A stretch of 64,000 bases of DNA, taken from positions 21,035 through 85,034 of the forward strand of contig JARKQG010000073.1 in the NCBI GenBank assembly GCA_029974035.1, given 5' to 3'. This document shows, one piece after another, positions 16,032 to 23,274 of this stretch. Every line of letters starts with the position of its first letter. Positions within the stretch are counted from its first letter, which is position 1. The translations under genes were made by a program, and so were the position numbers. The notes beneath the pieces are model-generated. The model saw only the letters and a list, made by a program, of their open reading frames with translations. It ran no database searches and was not told where the DNA came from. The stretch comes from Eubacteriales bacterium (GTDB lineage: Bacteria > Bacillota_A > Clostridia > Christensenellales > Aristaeellaceae).

Positions 16032-16686
16032 AGTACCTGGACTTGAGCACAATCAAATCGTCATTTTCCTTGAGAACCGTCTGCGCGTCCAGCACCGCCA
16101 TGATTTCGCCCTCCCGGATGATCATCAAAACGTTCATCCGCTCCGTCTGGCGCAGCCTGAGCTTGGCGAGGGATTTGCCAGCCCACTCGGGCAGCGGCTT
16201 CATCTCAATGATGTCGTACCGGTCCGATCGGTGAATGGATTCCATCAGGTCGTTGGTGATCAGGCCGTAGGCGATGCGCTCGCCCATCTCGCGCTCGGGC
16301 AGGATGACCCGGTCCACACCGATGGACTGAAAAATCTGCTTCTGGCGGATGCCGTTGGCCTTGGCGACGATGTAGGGCACGCCCATCTCCTTCAGGATCG
16401 TGGCGGTGACTGCGGCCGCCTCAAAATCCGCGCTGAAGGCGATGACCACCACGTCAAAGTTGCCGATGCCCAGCTTTTCCAGCGCCTGCTTGTCGGAGGC
16501 GTCCGCCTGCGCGACGTGGGTGGCGATGTCCACGGCCTCCTGCACCACGCCCTCGCGGATGTCGCAGCACAGCACGTTAAACCCGTTGTCAAAGAGCGTC
16601 AAAGCCATTGACCGGCCGAACTTACCAAGCCCCAGGATGGCAAACTGCGTGTCCTTGGTCACCGTAATCTTTCTCATGGCCGTCAT
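16030..16686 (-). CDS. K+ uptake regulatory subunit TrkA/KtrA (RCK protein)
   Basis: 218 residues: an RCK_N Rossmann domain with GLGKFG at 19-24 and the NAD/ATP-ribose acid Asp42, then an RCK_C domain (about 138-218). One RCK pair indicates the KtrA/KtrC type rather than the tandem E. coli TrkA. It forms the cytoplasmic gating ring of the channel encoded by the next upstream gene, 11 bases away. The start is ATG 16686 or ATG 16677; GGAGGG is close to the first. The TAG stop at 16030-16032 straddles the edge of repeat element copy 3 and is followed by a second in-frame TAG inside it. Confidence 0.9.
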   Translation of the reverse strand: MTAMRKITVTKDTQFAILGLGKFGRSMALTLFDNGFNVLCCDIREGVVQEAVDIATHVAQADASDKQALEKLGIGNFDVVVIAFSADFEAAAVTATILKEMGVPYIVAKANGIRQKQIFQSIGVDRVILPEREMGERIAYGLITNDLMESIHRSDRYDIIEMKPLPEWAGKSLAKLRLRQTERMNVLMIIREGEIMAVLDAQTVLKENDDLIVLKSRY

Positions 16687-16697
16687 TTCTCCCTCCG

Positions 16698-18113
16698 TCA
16701 GCCGATCAGCACTTCTTCGTTGGGGAACTGGACGCGCTCGTCGGCGGCATGGGCGCGGCGCGCCACCGAGAGCGCCAGCGTCAGCGGACCGATGCGCCCA
16801 ATGTACATCAGAAGGATCAGCACCAGCTTGCCCGGGTCCGTCATGTGCGGCGTAAGGCCGGTGCTCAGCCCCACCGTGCCCAGCGCCGAGGATGCTTCAA
16901 AGAGGATGTCCGCCGCCGAATGGGCGTAGGCGATGCCCGACTCGGTGAGCGACAGCGTCAGCGCGCCGGCTCCCCACAGGAAGATCATCGCGACGGCCAC
17001 TGTCAGCGCCTTTTGAAGCGCGCCGGCCGGCAGCGATCTGCCGAAGGCGTTGATCCGGCTCCGGCCCCTGAAGGCGCTCCAGGTGCTGAGCAGCAGCACC
17101 GCCACCGTCACCGTCTTCATGCCGCCGGCCGTGCCGCCGGGCGATCCGCCGATGAGCATGAAAAGGCTGCTGAACAGCTTTGAGCCCTCGCTCAGCCCGC
17201 CCTGCGGGATCGTGAAAAAGCCCGCCGTCCGCAGCGTGACGGACTGGAACCAGGCCGCCAGCAGCTTGTGCGCCACGGACATGGGGCCAAGGGTCATCGG
17301 GTTAGAATATTCGTATACGAAGAAGTAAAGCGTTCCGGACAGCAGGAGAAACGCCGTGCAGATCAGCGCCAGCTTTGAATGCAGCGAAAAACGGTACCTT
17401 CGCTTGAGCGCCGGGGAAAGCCGGTACCTCAGCTTGAGGTAGACGTCGCGCCAGACCGAAAAGCCGATGCCGCCCAGGATGATCAGCGACGCGATCACGA
17501 GGTTTAAAAACGCTTGATCCCCATAGGGCACGAAGCTGCTTTCGCCGATCAGGTCAAACCCCGCGTTGCAAAAGGCGGAAACGGCGTGGAACACGCCGTA
17601 AAACAGCGAGCGGGCGGGCCCCATGCCCCGCCGCGCAAAAAAGACCGCCAGAAGCACCGCGCCGACGCCCTCGATGAGGAACGTGCCGCGGATCACAAAC
17701 AGCACCATGCGCACCATGCCGCGAATGTCGTTGGCGTTGAAGGCGGCCTGCAGGTTGAGCCTATCCCTCAGGGTGACCTTCCGGCCCATCTGCACCATGA
17801 TCAGCGTGAACAGCGTGGTCAGGCTCAGGCCGCCCACCTGAATCAGCGCCAGGATGACAATCTGCCCGAAAAGGCTCCAGCCGGCGGCGGTGACCACCGT
17901 CGTCAGCCCCGTCACGCACACCGCCGAAGTGGCGGTAAACAGCGCGTCCAGCGGGCTTATGTCCACGCCCCGCGCATGGGCAAAGGGCAGGCTGAGCAAC
18001 AGCGCGCCCGCCAGGATCACGCACAGGAAGCCGAGCGCCACAACCTGGGAGGGTGTCAGCCTTCCCCTGCTCATATGGTACGCGCTCACCATGGCCACGA
18101 TCGGACTTTTCAC
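16698..18113 (-). CDS. K+ uptake membrane subunit TrkH/KtrB
   Basis: 471 residues with four M1-P-M2 repeats; selectivity filter segments such as TSAVCVTGLTTV, FCNAGFDL, GSPGGTAGG and ALGTVGLSTG can be read, each with the expected Gly. The start GTG 18113 is chosen because GGGGAG is 5-6 bases upstream and the TTG at 18155 lies on the expected transcription start. It forms the ion-conducting dimer with the RCK subunit encoded next, a K+ (or Na+-dependent K+) uptake system. A 16-base palindrome covers its -10 box. Confidence 0.9.
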   Translation of the reverse strand: MKSPIVAMVSAYHMSRGRLTPSQVVALGFLCVILAGALLLSLPFAHARGVDISPLDALFTATSAVCVTGLTTVVTAAGWSLFGQIVILALIQVGGLSLTTLFTLIMVQMGRKVTLRDRLNLQAAFNANDIRGMVRMVLFVIRGTFLIEGVGAVLLAVFFARRGMGPARSLFYGVFHAVSAFCNAGFDLIGESSFVPYGDQAFLNLVIASLIILGGIGFSVWRDVYLKLRYRLSPALKRRYRFSLHSKLALICTAFLLLSGTLYFFVYEYSNPMTLGPMSVAHKLLAAWFQSVTLRTAGFFTIPQGGLSEGSKLFSSLFMLIGGSPGGTAGGMKTVTVAVLLLSTWSAFRGRSRINAFGRSLPAGALQKALTVAVAMIFLWGAGALTLSLTESGIAYAHSAADILFEASSALGTVGLSTGLTPHMTDPGKLVLILLMYIGRIGPLTLALSVARRAHAADERVQFPNEEVLIG

Positions 18114-18159
18114 ACTGTCTCCCCGCCTGCGCCCGCCGGGCTTCCGCTCCGGCAATTGA

Positions 18160-18175
18160 GCGTATTATAATACGC
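18160..18175. promoter_or_regulatory. Perfect 16-bp palindrome over the trkH -10 region
   Basis: GCGTATTATAATACGC is self-complementary and contains TATAAT on both strands (18164-18169 minus, 18166-18171 plus). On the minus strand it is the likely -10 box of the TrkH/TrkA operon, with no good -35. It could be an operator for an unknown regulator. Confidence 0.5.
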
Positions 18176-18358
18176 CGATGTAAAATGCGTTCGCGGCTTC
18201 CGGGCCCGCGCCGCGCCTTTTTCAAAGGTCCTCATCCCGGCGCTCTTCGGACCCAAATCTTGCACCAAACGCTCCGCGGTGATAGTACATTTAACGCCCC
18301 TTGGCTATAATGCCCCTATTCCCGCGCCGAGGAATACACGAAGGAAGAAGGAAGCGCT

Positions 18359-19297
18359 TTGAAACATCGTCCCCGCCCGCCAGCGCGCCCGGACGGCGCG
18401 GCAAAAGGCCGACTCGCGCTGGGCACGGCGATGCTCGGCACCGCGTTTTCCTCAGTGCTCAACAAATACGCGCTGGGCGAGGGGCTGCATCCCGTCTGGA
18501 TCAACGCCCTCCGGCTGGGGTTTTCGCTGGCCCTGATGGTGCTGATTTCGCTGATCCGGAAACGCGCCGTACCCGTACGCATCTCGGGGCGGGCCCTGCG
18601 GCTTTCGGCGCTCTCCGGCGCGTTTCTGGCCGCCCATTTCGCCTGCTGGGTGTATGCGCTGATGCTGACGGACGCGCTGGCCGCGGCGGCAATCTGGAGC
18701 ACATACCTTTTCATGACGGCGCTGGGTTCCATGCTTGTGCTGAAGGAGAAGATCCCCGGCCCGGCCTTTTTCGCGATGGCCCTGGCGTTTTTGGGCGTAA
18801 TCGTCTGCAACCTGGGCTGGAGCGGCGCGAAAGCCGCCGGCAACCTGTTCGCGCTGGGCGCGGCGGCGACCCAGGCCGGCTACTTTCTGTGCGGCCGCGC
18901 CGTGCGCAGGGATACCGACACGTTTTCCTACACGCTGGTGGTGTACGGCGTCGCGTTTTTGCTGCTGGCGGCCACGGGGCTTGCGCTGCGGCTGCCCGCC
19001 GACGGCATGACGCCTTCCGCTGTCTCCGCGGCGATGGGGCTCGCCGTCTTCTGCACGCTCATGGGGCATTCGCTGGCCAGCTACGCGCTGAAGAGCCTGA
19101 GCGCCACCACCGTGTCCATCGGCATGCTGATGGAGGTGGTCACCGGGCCGCTGATGGTGTTTTTGCTGATGGGCGAAGCGCCGGGCCGCGCGACGCTTAT
19201 CGGCGGCGCGCTGATCTTCGCCGCCGTGGCCTGGTACTTCCGGATCGACTGGCGGCGGCAGACCACCCCGCCCGAACCCCCGGCGGACGCGCTGTAA
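18359..19297 (+). CDS. EamA/DMT family transporter
   Basis: 312 residues with ten membrane helices in two EamA repeats; the start is TTG 18359, 6-7 bases after AAGGAAGAAGGA, giving MKHRPRPPARP and then the first helix. A TATAAT at 18306-18311 is a plausible -10 with a poor -35. The sequence differs from the first EamA gene (8164-9246), so they are distant paralogues. It is followed within 13 bases by the broken MBL gene, with which it was probably co-transcribed. Substrate unknown. Confidence 0.88.
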   Translation: MKHRPRPPARPDGAAKGRLALGTAMLGTAFSSVLNKYALGEGLHPVWINALRLGFSLALMVLISLIRKRAVPVRISGRALRLSALSGAFLAAHFACWVYALMLTDALAAAAIWSTYLFMTALGSMLVLKEKIPGPAFFAMALAFLGVIVCNLGWSGAKAAGNLFALGAAATQAGYFLCGRAVRRDTDTFSYTLVVYGVAFLLLAATGLALRLPADGMTPSAVSAAMGLAVFCTLMGHSLASYALKSLSATTVSIGMLMEVVTGPLMVFLLMGEAPGRATLIGGALIFAAVAWYFRIDWRRQTTPPEPPADAL

Positions 19298-19309
19298 AGG
19301 AGGCCGCCC

Positions 19310-19744
19310 ATGCATCACGATTACCCGCGGATCATCGGCAGCGGCGCGGCGGAGGCGATCCCAAGCCCCTTGTGCCTGTGCCCGGTCTGAAAAGCCGCGC
19401 GCGAGCGCGGCGGGAAGGACGCCAGGTCCCGCAGCTGCCTTCGCGTGAGTCCCGAAGTGCAGATCGATTTCGGACCCGACCAGTTCTACCAGTCCACCGT
19501 GCTGGGAAACGACCTGACGGGGCTTACGGACATCCTCGTCACCCACACCCACGCGGATCATCTGGCGCTGGCGGAATTTGACCTTTGGGCGCTGGCGGCG
19601 GACGCGACGGTCTGCATAACCCACATCAGCCACCGCGGCGGAATGGGGCATGACGAAATGCAGGCCTTTTACGACGCGCGGGACGTTGGCGTGCGCATCC
19701 TCGTCGGCTTTGACGGCATGGCGCTTTCCAGTCCCCCGCGCTGA
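19310..19744 (+). pseudogene. MBL-fold hydrolase remnant with in-frame TGA at a conserved Cys
   Basis: From ATG 19310, with AAGGAGG 7 bases before it, one frame runs to 19744 interrupted only by TGA at codon 27 (19388-19390). The text matches PhnP-like metallo-beta-lactamase hydrolases: G-S-G-A-A-E-A-I-P, then C-L-C-P-V-TGA where relatives read CNCPVC, then RSRSCLRV, IDFGPDQFYQS and the zinc motif THTHADH. After FDLWALA it jumps straight to a C-terminal THISHRGGMGHDEM block, so about 100 central residues of the usual 240-260 are missing. Either a decayed gene (TGC to TGA plus deletion), or the relic of a selenocysteine form. A 7-base hairpin starts 3 bases after the TGA, but its GCGA loop lacks the usual SECIS GU. 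Confidence 0.7.
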
Positions 19745-19745
19745 T

Positions 19746-20633
19746 CTACCGCGCCCGAGCCGCAGAGCGGTACTGCGAGGGCGTCAAACGCATCCGCCGG
19801 CGGAACACCTCCGCGAAGTAGCTGGGCCCGGAAAAGCCGCATCGAAGCGCGATTTCCGTGACGGACAGCGCCGTGTCCGCCAGAAGCTCCGCGCCCTTTT
19901 CGACGCGCAGGTCCGTCAGGTAGGTGATCGGCGGGCGGCCCAGCAGCTTTTGAAACACTTCGCAGCACAGGCTGCGGCAAACGCTGCCCGCGGCGGCGAT
20001 GTCCGAAAGCGCGACGCGTTCCGGATAGTGCCGCTGGAGGTACCCGGTCATGCGCCGGAGCGCGTCCAGGTGCCTGTCGGGCGGCGGCGCGCCCCTCCCC
20101 TCCCGCCGCGCCGCCAAAAGCGTCAGGTGCGCCAGGGTGTGGGCCGCGCCCATCACGCCCAGTTCAAAGCCGGGCGCGCCCTCCTCGCAGAGCGCGAAGA
20201 TCCGCGCCACCTGCGACAGCATCTCCTCGCCTCGGGGTTCGGCGGATTTCAGCAGGATCGACGGGCGCCGGGCACCCTCCGTCAACGGCTTCACCCCCGC
20301 CTCCTCGACGCGGCGAAGGGCGCCCAAAAGCGCCGGGTGAAAGAGCACGCACAGAAATTCGCAATCGCCTCCGTCCGCCGCCCGCCCGGCATGCATCTGC
20401 CGCGCGTTGACAAACAGCCCCTGCCCCTCCCGGAGCGTATACTCCGTTCCGTTGACCGAAAAGCGCATCGCGCCCCGCTCGACCCTGACGTACTCCAGAT
20501 CGTCGTGCCAGTGGCCCACAAAGGCCATGCCGGGATAGGCGCTCAGGCGCATCCTGGTGGCGTGAACGGGCATATCCGGAAAATTGTAGGGGACGATCTC
20601 CGAGCCGTCGCCCTTCAGTTCCAATACGATCAT
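19746..20633 (-). CDS. AraC family transcriptional regulator with cupin sensor
   Basis: 295 residues. N-terminal AraC-type cupin (about 25-110, with HWHDDLEYVRVERG) and a C-terminal pair of helix-turn-helix motifs (about 190-290) ending in the family signature ALRCGFSGPSYFAEVFRRRMRLTPSQYR. The start at 20633 is preceded by GAGGGG. The open frame extends far upstream but only as the antisense of the next gene. It is divergent from the MFS-acetyltransferase gene across a 126-base gap, so control of that gene in response to a sugar-like ligand is likely but inferred. It ends 1 base from the MBL remnant, tail to tail. Confidence 0.88.
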   Translation of the reverse strand: MIVLELKGDGSEIVPYNFPDMPVHATRMRLSAYPGMAFVGHWHDDLEYVRVERGAMRFSVNGTEYTLREGQGLFVNARQMHAGRAADGGDCEFLCVLFHPALLGALRRVEEAGVKPLTEGARRPSILLKSAEPRGEEMLSQVARIFALCEEGAPGFELGVMGAAHTLAHLTLLAARREGRGAPPPDRHLDALRRMTGYLQRHYPERVALSDIAAAGSVCRSLCCEVFQKLLGRPPITYLTDLRVEKGAELLADTALSVTEIALRCGFSGPSYFAEVFRRRMRLTPSQYRSAARAR

Positions 20634-20759
20634 CCCGGGGCCCCCCTCTTTCGCAACTTCTGGACGATTGTTATGGTTTTTCCGCAAATACCGATATCCC
20701 GCGCGCACCGCCCGGCGTATCATTATAGCATGCCGCAAAACGCACATCAAGGAGGGCGC

Positions 20760-22607
20760 ATGGTTTCGCTTCTCTTGGTCGTAATCTACGCCGCCTTTGT
20801 CAGCCTGGGCCTGCCGGACGCGATTCTCGGCTCCGCGTGGCCGTCGATGTACCGGGAGCTGGGCGTCTCCGTTTCCGCCGCGGGCGTGATTTCGATGATC
20901 ATCGCGGGCGGCACAATCCTCTCCAGCCTCTTCAGCGAGCGCGCGATCCGGAGGCTGGGCACGGGCGCCGTCACCGTCGTCAGCGTGGCGATGACCGCGG
21001 CAGCGCTCTGGGGCTTCTCCTTCTCCCGCACGTTCTGGCTTTTGTGCGTCTGGGCGGTTCCCTACGGGCTGGGCGCCGGCAGCGTGGACGCGGCGCTCAA
21101 CAACTTCGTGGCACTCCACTACAAGTCCCGGCACATGAACTGGCTGCACAGCTTCTGGGGCGTAGGCGCGTCGCTGGGGCCCTACATCATGGGCCTCGCC
21201 CTGTCCGGCGGCGGCGGCTGGAGCGCGGGTTACCGGGCGATCGGCGTCATTCAAATCGCGCTGGTGGCGGGCCTTGTGATGGCGCTGCCCCTCTGGCGCG
21301 CCAAGGCCGGGGACGCCCCCGCCCCAACCGGCGAAGCGCGCCCCGGCATGGCGCGGATGCTTCGGCTGCCGGGTGCGAAGCCGATGATGGCGGCGCTCTT
21401 TTGCTACTGCGCCGCGGAGGTGACCGCAGGGCTCTGGGCCGGAAGCTACATGGTGTTTGCCCGGGGGATTTCCGCCGAATCCGCCGCGAAGATGACCGCG
21501 CTGTTCTACGTGGGCATCACCGCCGGGCGGTTTGCGAGCGGCATGGTGTCCGGCCGCCTGGGCGACCGGACGATGGTGCGGCTCGGCCTGGCGCTGGCGG
21601 CGGCGGGCATCGGCCTGATGCTCATCCCGGGCGGTGAGGCACCGCTCTATGCGGGGCTGTCGCTGGCGGGCCTGGGCTTTGCGCCCATCTATCCCGCCCT
21701 TTTGCACGAGACACCGGCAAACTTCGGCCGCGAGAACTCGCAGACCCTCATGGGCATGCAAATGGCCAGCGCCTACACCGGATCGACGCTGATGCCGCTG
21801 GCCTTTGGCCTGATGGCTGACCGGGCGGGCCTCGCGGTCTACCCCTGGTTTCTCCTTTCGGTGACCGCGGGAATGGCCGCGATGGTGTATCGGGTAGACC
21901 GCGCCTATGCGGGCGGGCGCGCCCATCCGGCCCCGACCGGGCAAAACGACGAAGGGAGCATGCACGAGATGGAAGAGGAACGGATTTTTTCTGGCATCCT
22001 GTTTGACCCGGGCGAGGAGGGTCTCCGGGCGAAAAAGCTGCGCGCGCACAACCTGAGCAGCCTTTTCAGCCGGACGATGGAGGACGAAACCGAAGCGCGC
22101 CGGGAACTGCTCTCACAGATTCTGGGCGGCATGGGCGAAAACTGCTTCATCCAGGGGCCGGTGTTCTTCCACTACGGGTCCCACACCACGATTGGCGACA
22201 ACTTCTTCGCCAATTACAACCTGACGGTGCAGGACGACGCGCGGGTGACCATCGGCCGCGACGCAAACTTCGGCCCCAACGTGACCATTGCAACCCCGGT
22301 GCACCCGCTGATCGCCTCGGAGCGGCGGCGCATGCTGGACCGGCACGGCTCGCCGAGGCTGCTGTGCTACGCCAGGCCCGTCGTCATCGGAAACGACGTG
22401 TGGCTGGGCGCCGGCGTCACCGTCTGCGGCGGGGTGACCCTGGGCGACGGCTGCGTGATCGGCGCGGGCAGCGTGGTGACGCGGGATGTTCCGGCCCGCA
22501 CCTTCGCGGCAGGCGTGCCCTGTCGCGTGATCCGGGCGATCACCGCGGCGGACAGTATGGTCAATTTTCCGGAAATCCTGGCCGACTGCCGCGTGATGGA
22601 AGAATAG
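20760..22607 (+). CDS. MFS transporter fused in frame to a hexapeptide acetyltransferase
   Basis: 615 residues in one uninterrupted frame. Residues about 1-385 are a 12-helix MFS permease (GLGAGSVDAALNNFVALHY and HSFWGVGASLGPYIMG are clear), a hydrophilic 20-residue linker follows, and about 404-615 are a left-handed beta-helix O-acetyltransferase of the maltose/galactoside type. GGAGGG precedes the ATG at 20760. The linker reads like translated intergenic DNA and includes a GAAGGGAG ribosome site before an ATG at 21969, so the second half may also be made separately. Permease plus sugar acetyltransferase is a known operon pairing for detoxifying and exporting sugars. The divergent AraC gene is the likely regulator. 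Confidence 0.75.
   Translation: MVSLLLVVIYAAFVSLGLPDAILGSAWPSMYRELGVSVSAAGVISMIIAGGTILSSLFSERAIRRLGTGAVTVVSVAMTAAALWGFSFSRTFWLLCVWAVPYGLGAGSVDAALNNFVALHYKSRHMNWLHSFWGVGASLGPYIMGLALSGGGGWSAGYRAIGVIQIALVAGLVMALPLWRAKAGDAPAPTGEARPGMARMLRLPGAKPMMAALFCYCAAEVTAGLWAGSYMVFARGISAESAAKMTALFYVGITAGRFASGMVSGRLGDRTMVRLGLALAAAGIGLMLIPGGEAPLYAGLSLAGLGFAPIYPALLHETPANFGRENSQTLMGMQMASAYTGSTLMPLAFGLMADRAGLAVYPWFLLSVTAGMAAMVYRVDRAYAGGRAHPAPTGQNDEGSMHEMEEERIFSGILFDPGEEGLRAKKLRAHNLSSLFSRTMEDETEARRELLSQILGGMGENCFIQGPVFFHYGSHTTIGDNFFANYNLTVQDDARVTIGRDANFGPNVTIATPVHPLIASERRRMLDRHGSPRLLCYARPVVIGNDVWLGAGVTVCGGVTLGDGCVIGAGSVVTRDVPARTFAAGVPCRVIRAITAADSMVNFPEILADCRVMEE
21969..22607 (+). CDS. Maltose/galactoside O-acetyltransferase-like domain (possible internal start)
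   Basis: 212 residues if started at ATG 21969, 10 bases after GAAGGGAG; this start gives MEEERIFSGILFDPG, close to the normal N-terminus of Maa/LacA enzymes. The maltose acetyltransferase N-terminal segment (about 1-55) is followed by hexapeptide repeats. NYNLTVQDDARVTIG and ATPVHPLIASERR hold the catalytic-region His of the family, and VVIGNDVWLGAGVTV with GAGSVVTRDVP forms the acetyl-CoA part. Transfers acetyl from acetyl-CoA to a sugar 6-hydroxyl. It is in the same frame as the MFS gene with no stop between them. Confidence 0.7.
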   Translation: MEEERIFSGILFDPGEEGLRAKKLRAHNLSSLFSRTMEDETEARRELLSQILGGMGENCFIQGPVFFHYGSHTTIGDNFFANYNLTVQDDARVTIGRDANFGPNVTIATPVHPLIASERRRMLDRHGSPRLLCYARPVVIGNDVWLGAGVTVCGGVTLGDGCVIGAGSVVTRDVPARTFAAGVPCRVIRAITAADSMVNFPEILADCRVMEE

Positions 22608-22672
22608 CACCGTTCCGAAGTTTCCGCGCCCGCCCCACCCGCCCGCAAAATGCGCGGCGGAAGATTTGGGGG

Positions 22673-23119
22673 TTATCGCTCCTGTTTCAGGTAAACCATG
22701 TCAACAAGCTGTATGCCGTTTTCGTATATCGGATGGTCGTAGTGATCCGTAAAGAAATTCTTGATCCGATGGGATTGCGTGAAACCGCACTTTTCATAAA
22801 AGCTGAGGATGGACGGACTGTCCCCGGTTCCGACAAACAGGGTTTTACAATCCGCGTAATGGGAGCGCACGAATTCGATCAATGCCTTCCCATATCCTTT
22901 TCGCTGACAGTTGGGCTCAACCGCGATGTTTTTGAGCTCATAGGTGCCGTCCGATTCCTTTGTAACCACGCATTCAGCTTTCACACCGTCGTCATCCAGA
23001 ATGAACATTTCGCCGCGTTCGAGATATTGATCCACCATGCTTTCTTGCTCATCCGCCAGCAGTAAAAGATCGATGTATTCTTTCTTGGCTCCCGTGACTT
23101 TCCGTATGTTCACAATCAT
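22673..23119 (-). CDS. GNAT family N-acetyltransferase, AT-richer than its neighbours
   Basis: 148 residues from ATG 23119, with GGAGG just 3 bases upstream; GTG 23113 would have better spacing. Motif A reads VEPNCQRKGYGKALIEF and motif B SFYEKCGF, both intact, similar to small GNAT proteins of low-GC Firmicutes. Base composition is near 48% G+C and third positions are often A or T, unlike the flanking genes, which suggests recent transfer. It stands alone between the acetyltransferase and the RACo terminator. Substrate unknown. Confidence 0.85.
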   Translation of the reverse strand: MIVNIRKVTGAKKEYIDLLLLADEQESMVDQYLERGEMFILDDDGVKAECVVTKESDGTYELKNIAVEPNCQRKGYGKALIEFVRSHYADCKTLFVGTGDSPSILSFYEKCGFTQSHRIKNFFTDHYDHPIYENGIQLVDMVYLKQER

Positions 23120-23220
23120 ATACCTCCGCGTTTTCGGATGGATGAATCCCATTCAGCACAAGTATAAACGCAATTCCCGGGGCCGGCGACGGCCATGATG
23201 GCCCCTCGCCGCCTGCAAAT

Positions 23221-23265
23221 CGACAAAAATGACGCCCGGAGCGGCCTCCGGCGTCATTTTTGTCG
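23221..23265. terminator. Bidirectional terminator after the RACo gene
   Basis: Two 20-base arms (with one unpaired C) form a stem topped by about four bases, with ATTTTTGT on both outer sides. It lies 10 bases past the RACo stop on the minus strand and ends the pth-mfd-RACo transcript. Confidence 0.85.
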
Positions 23266-23274
23266 GTCAAATGC

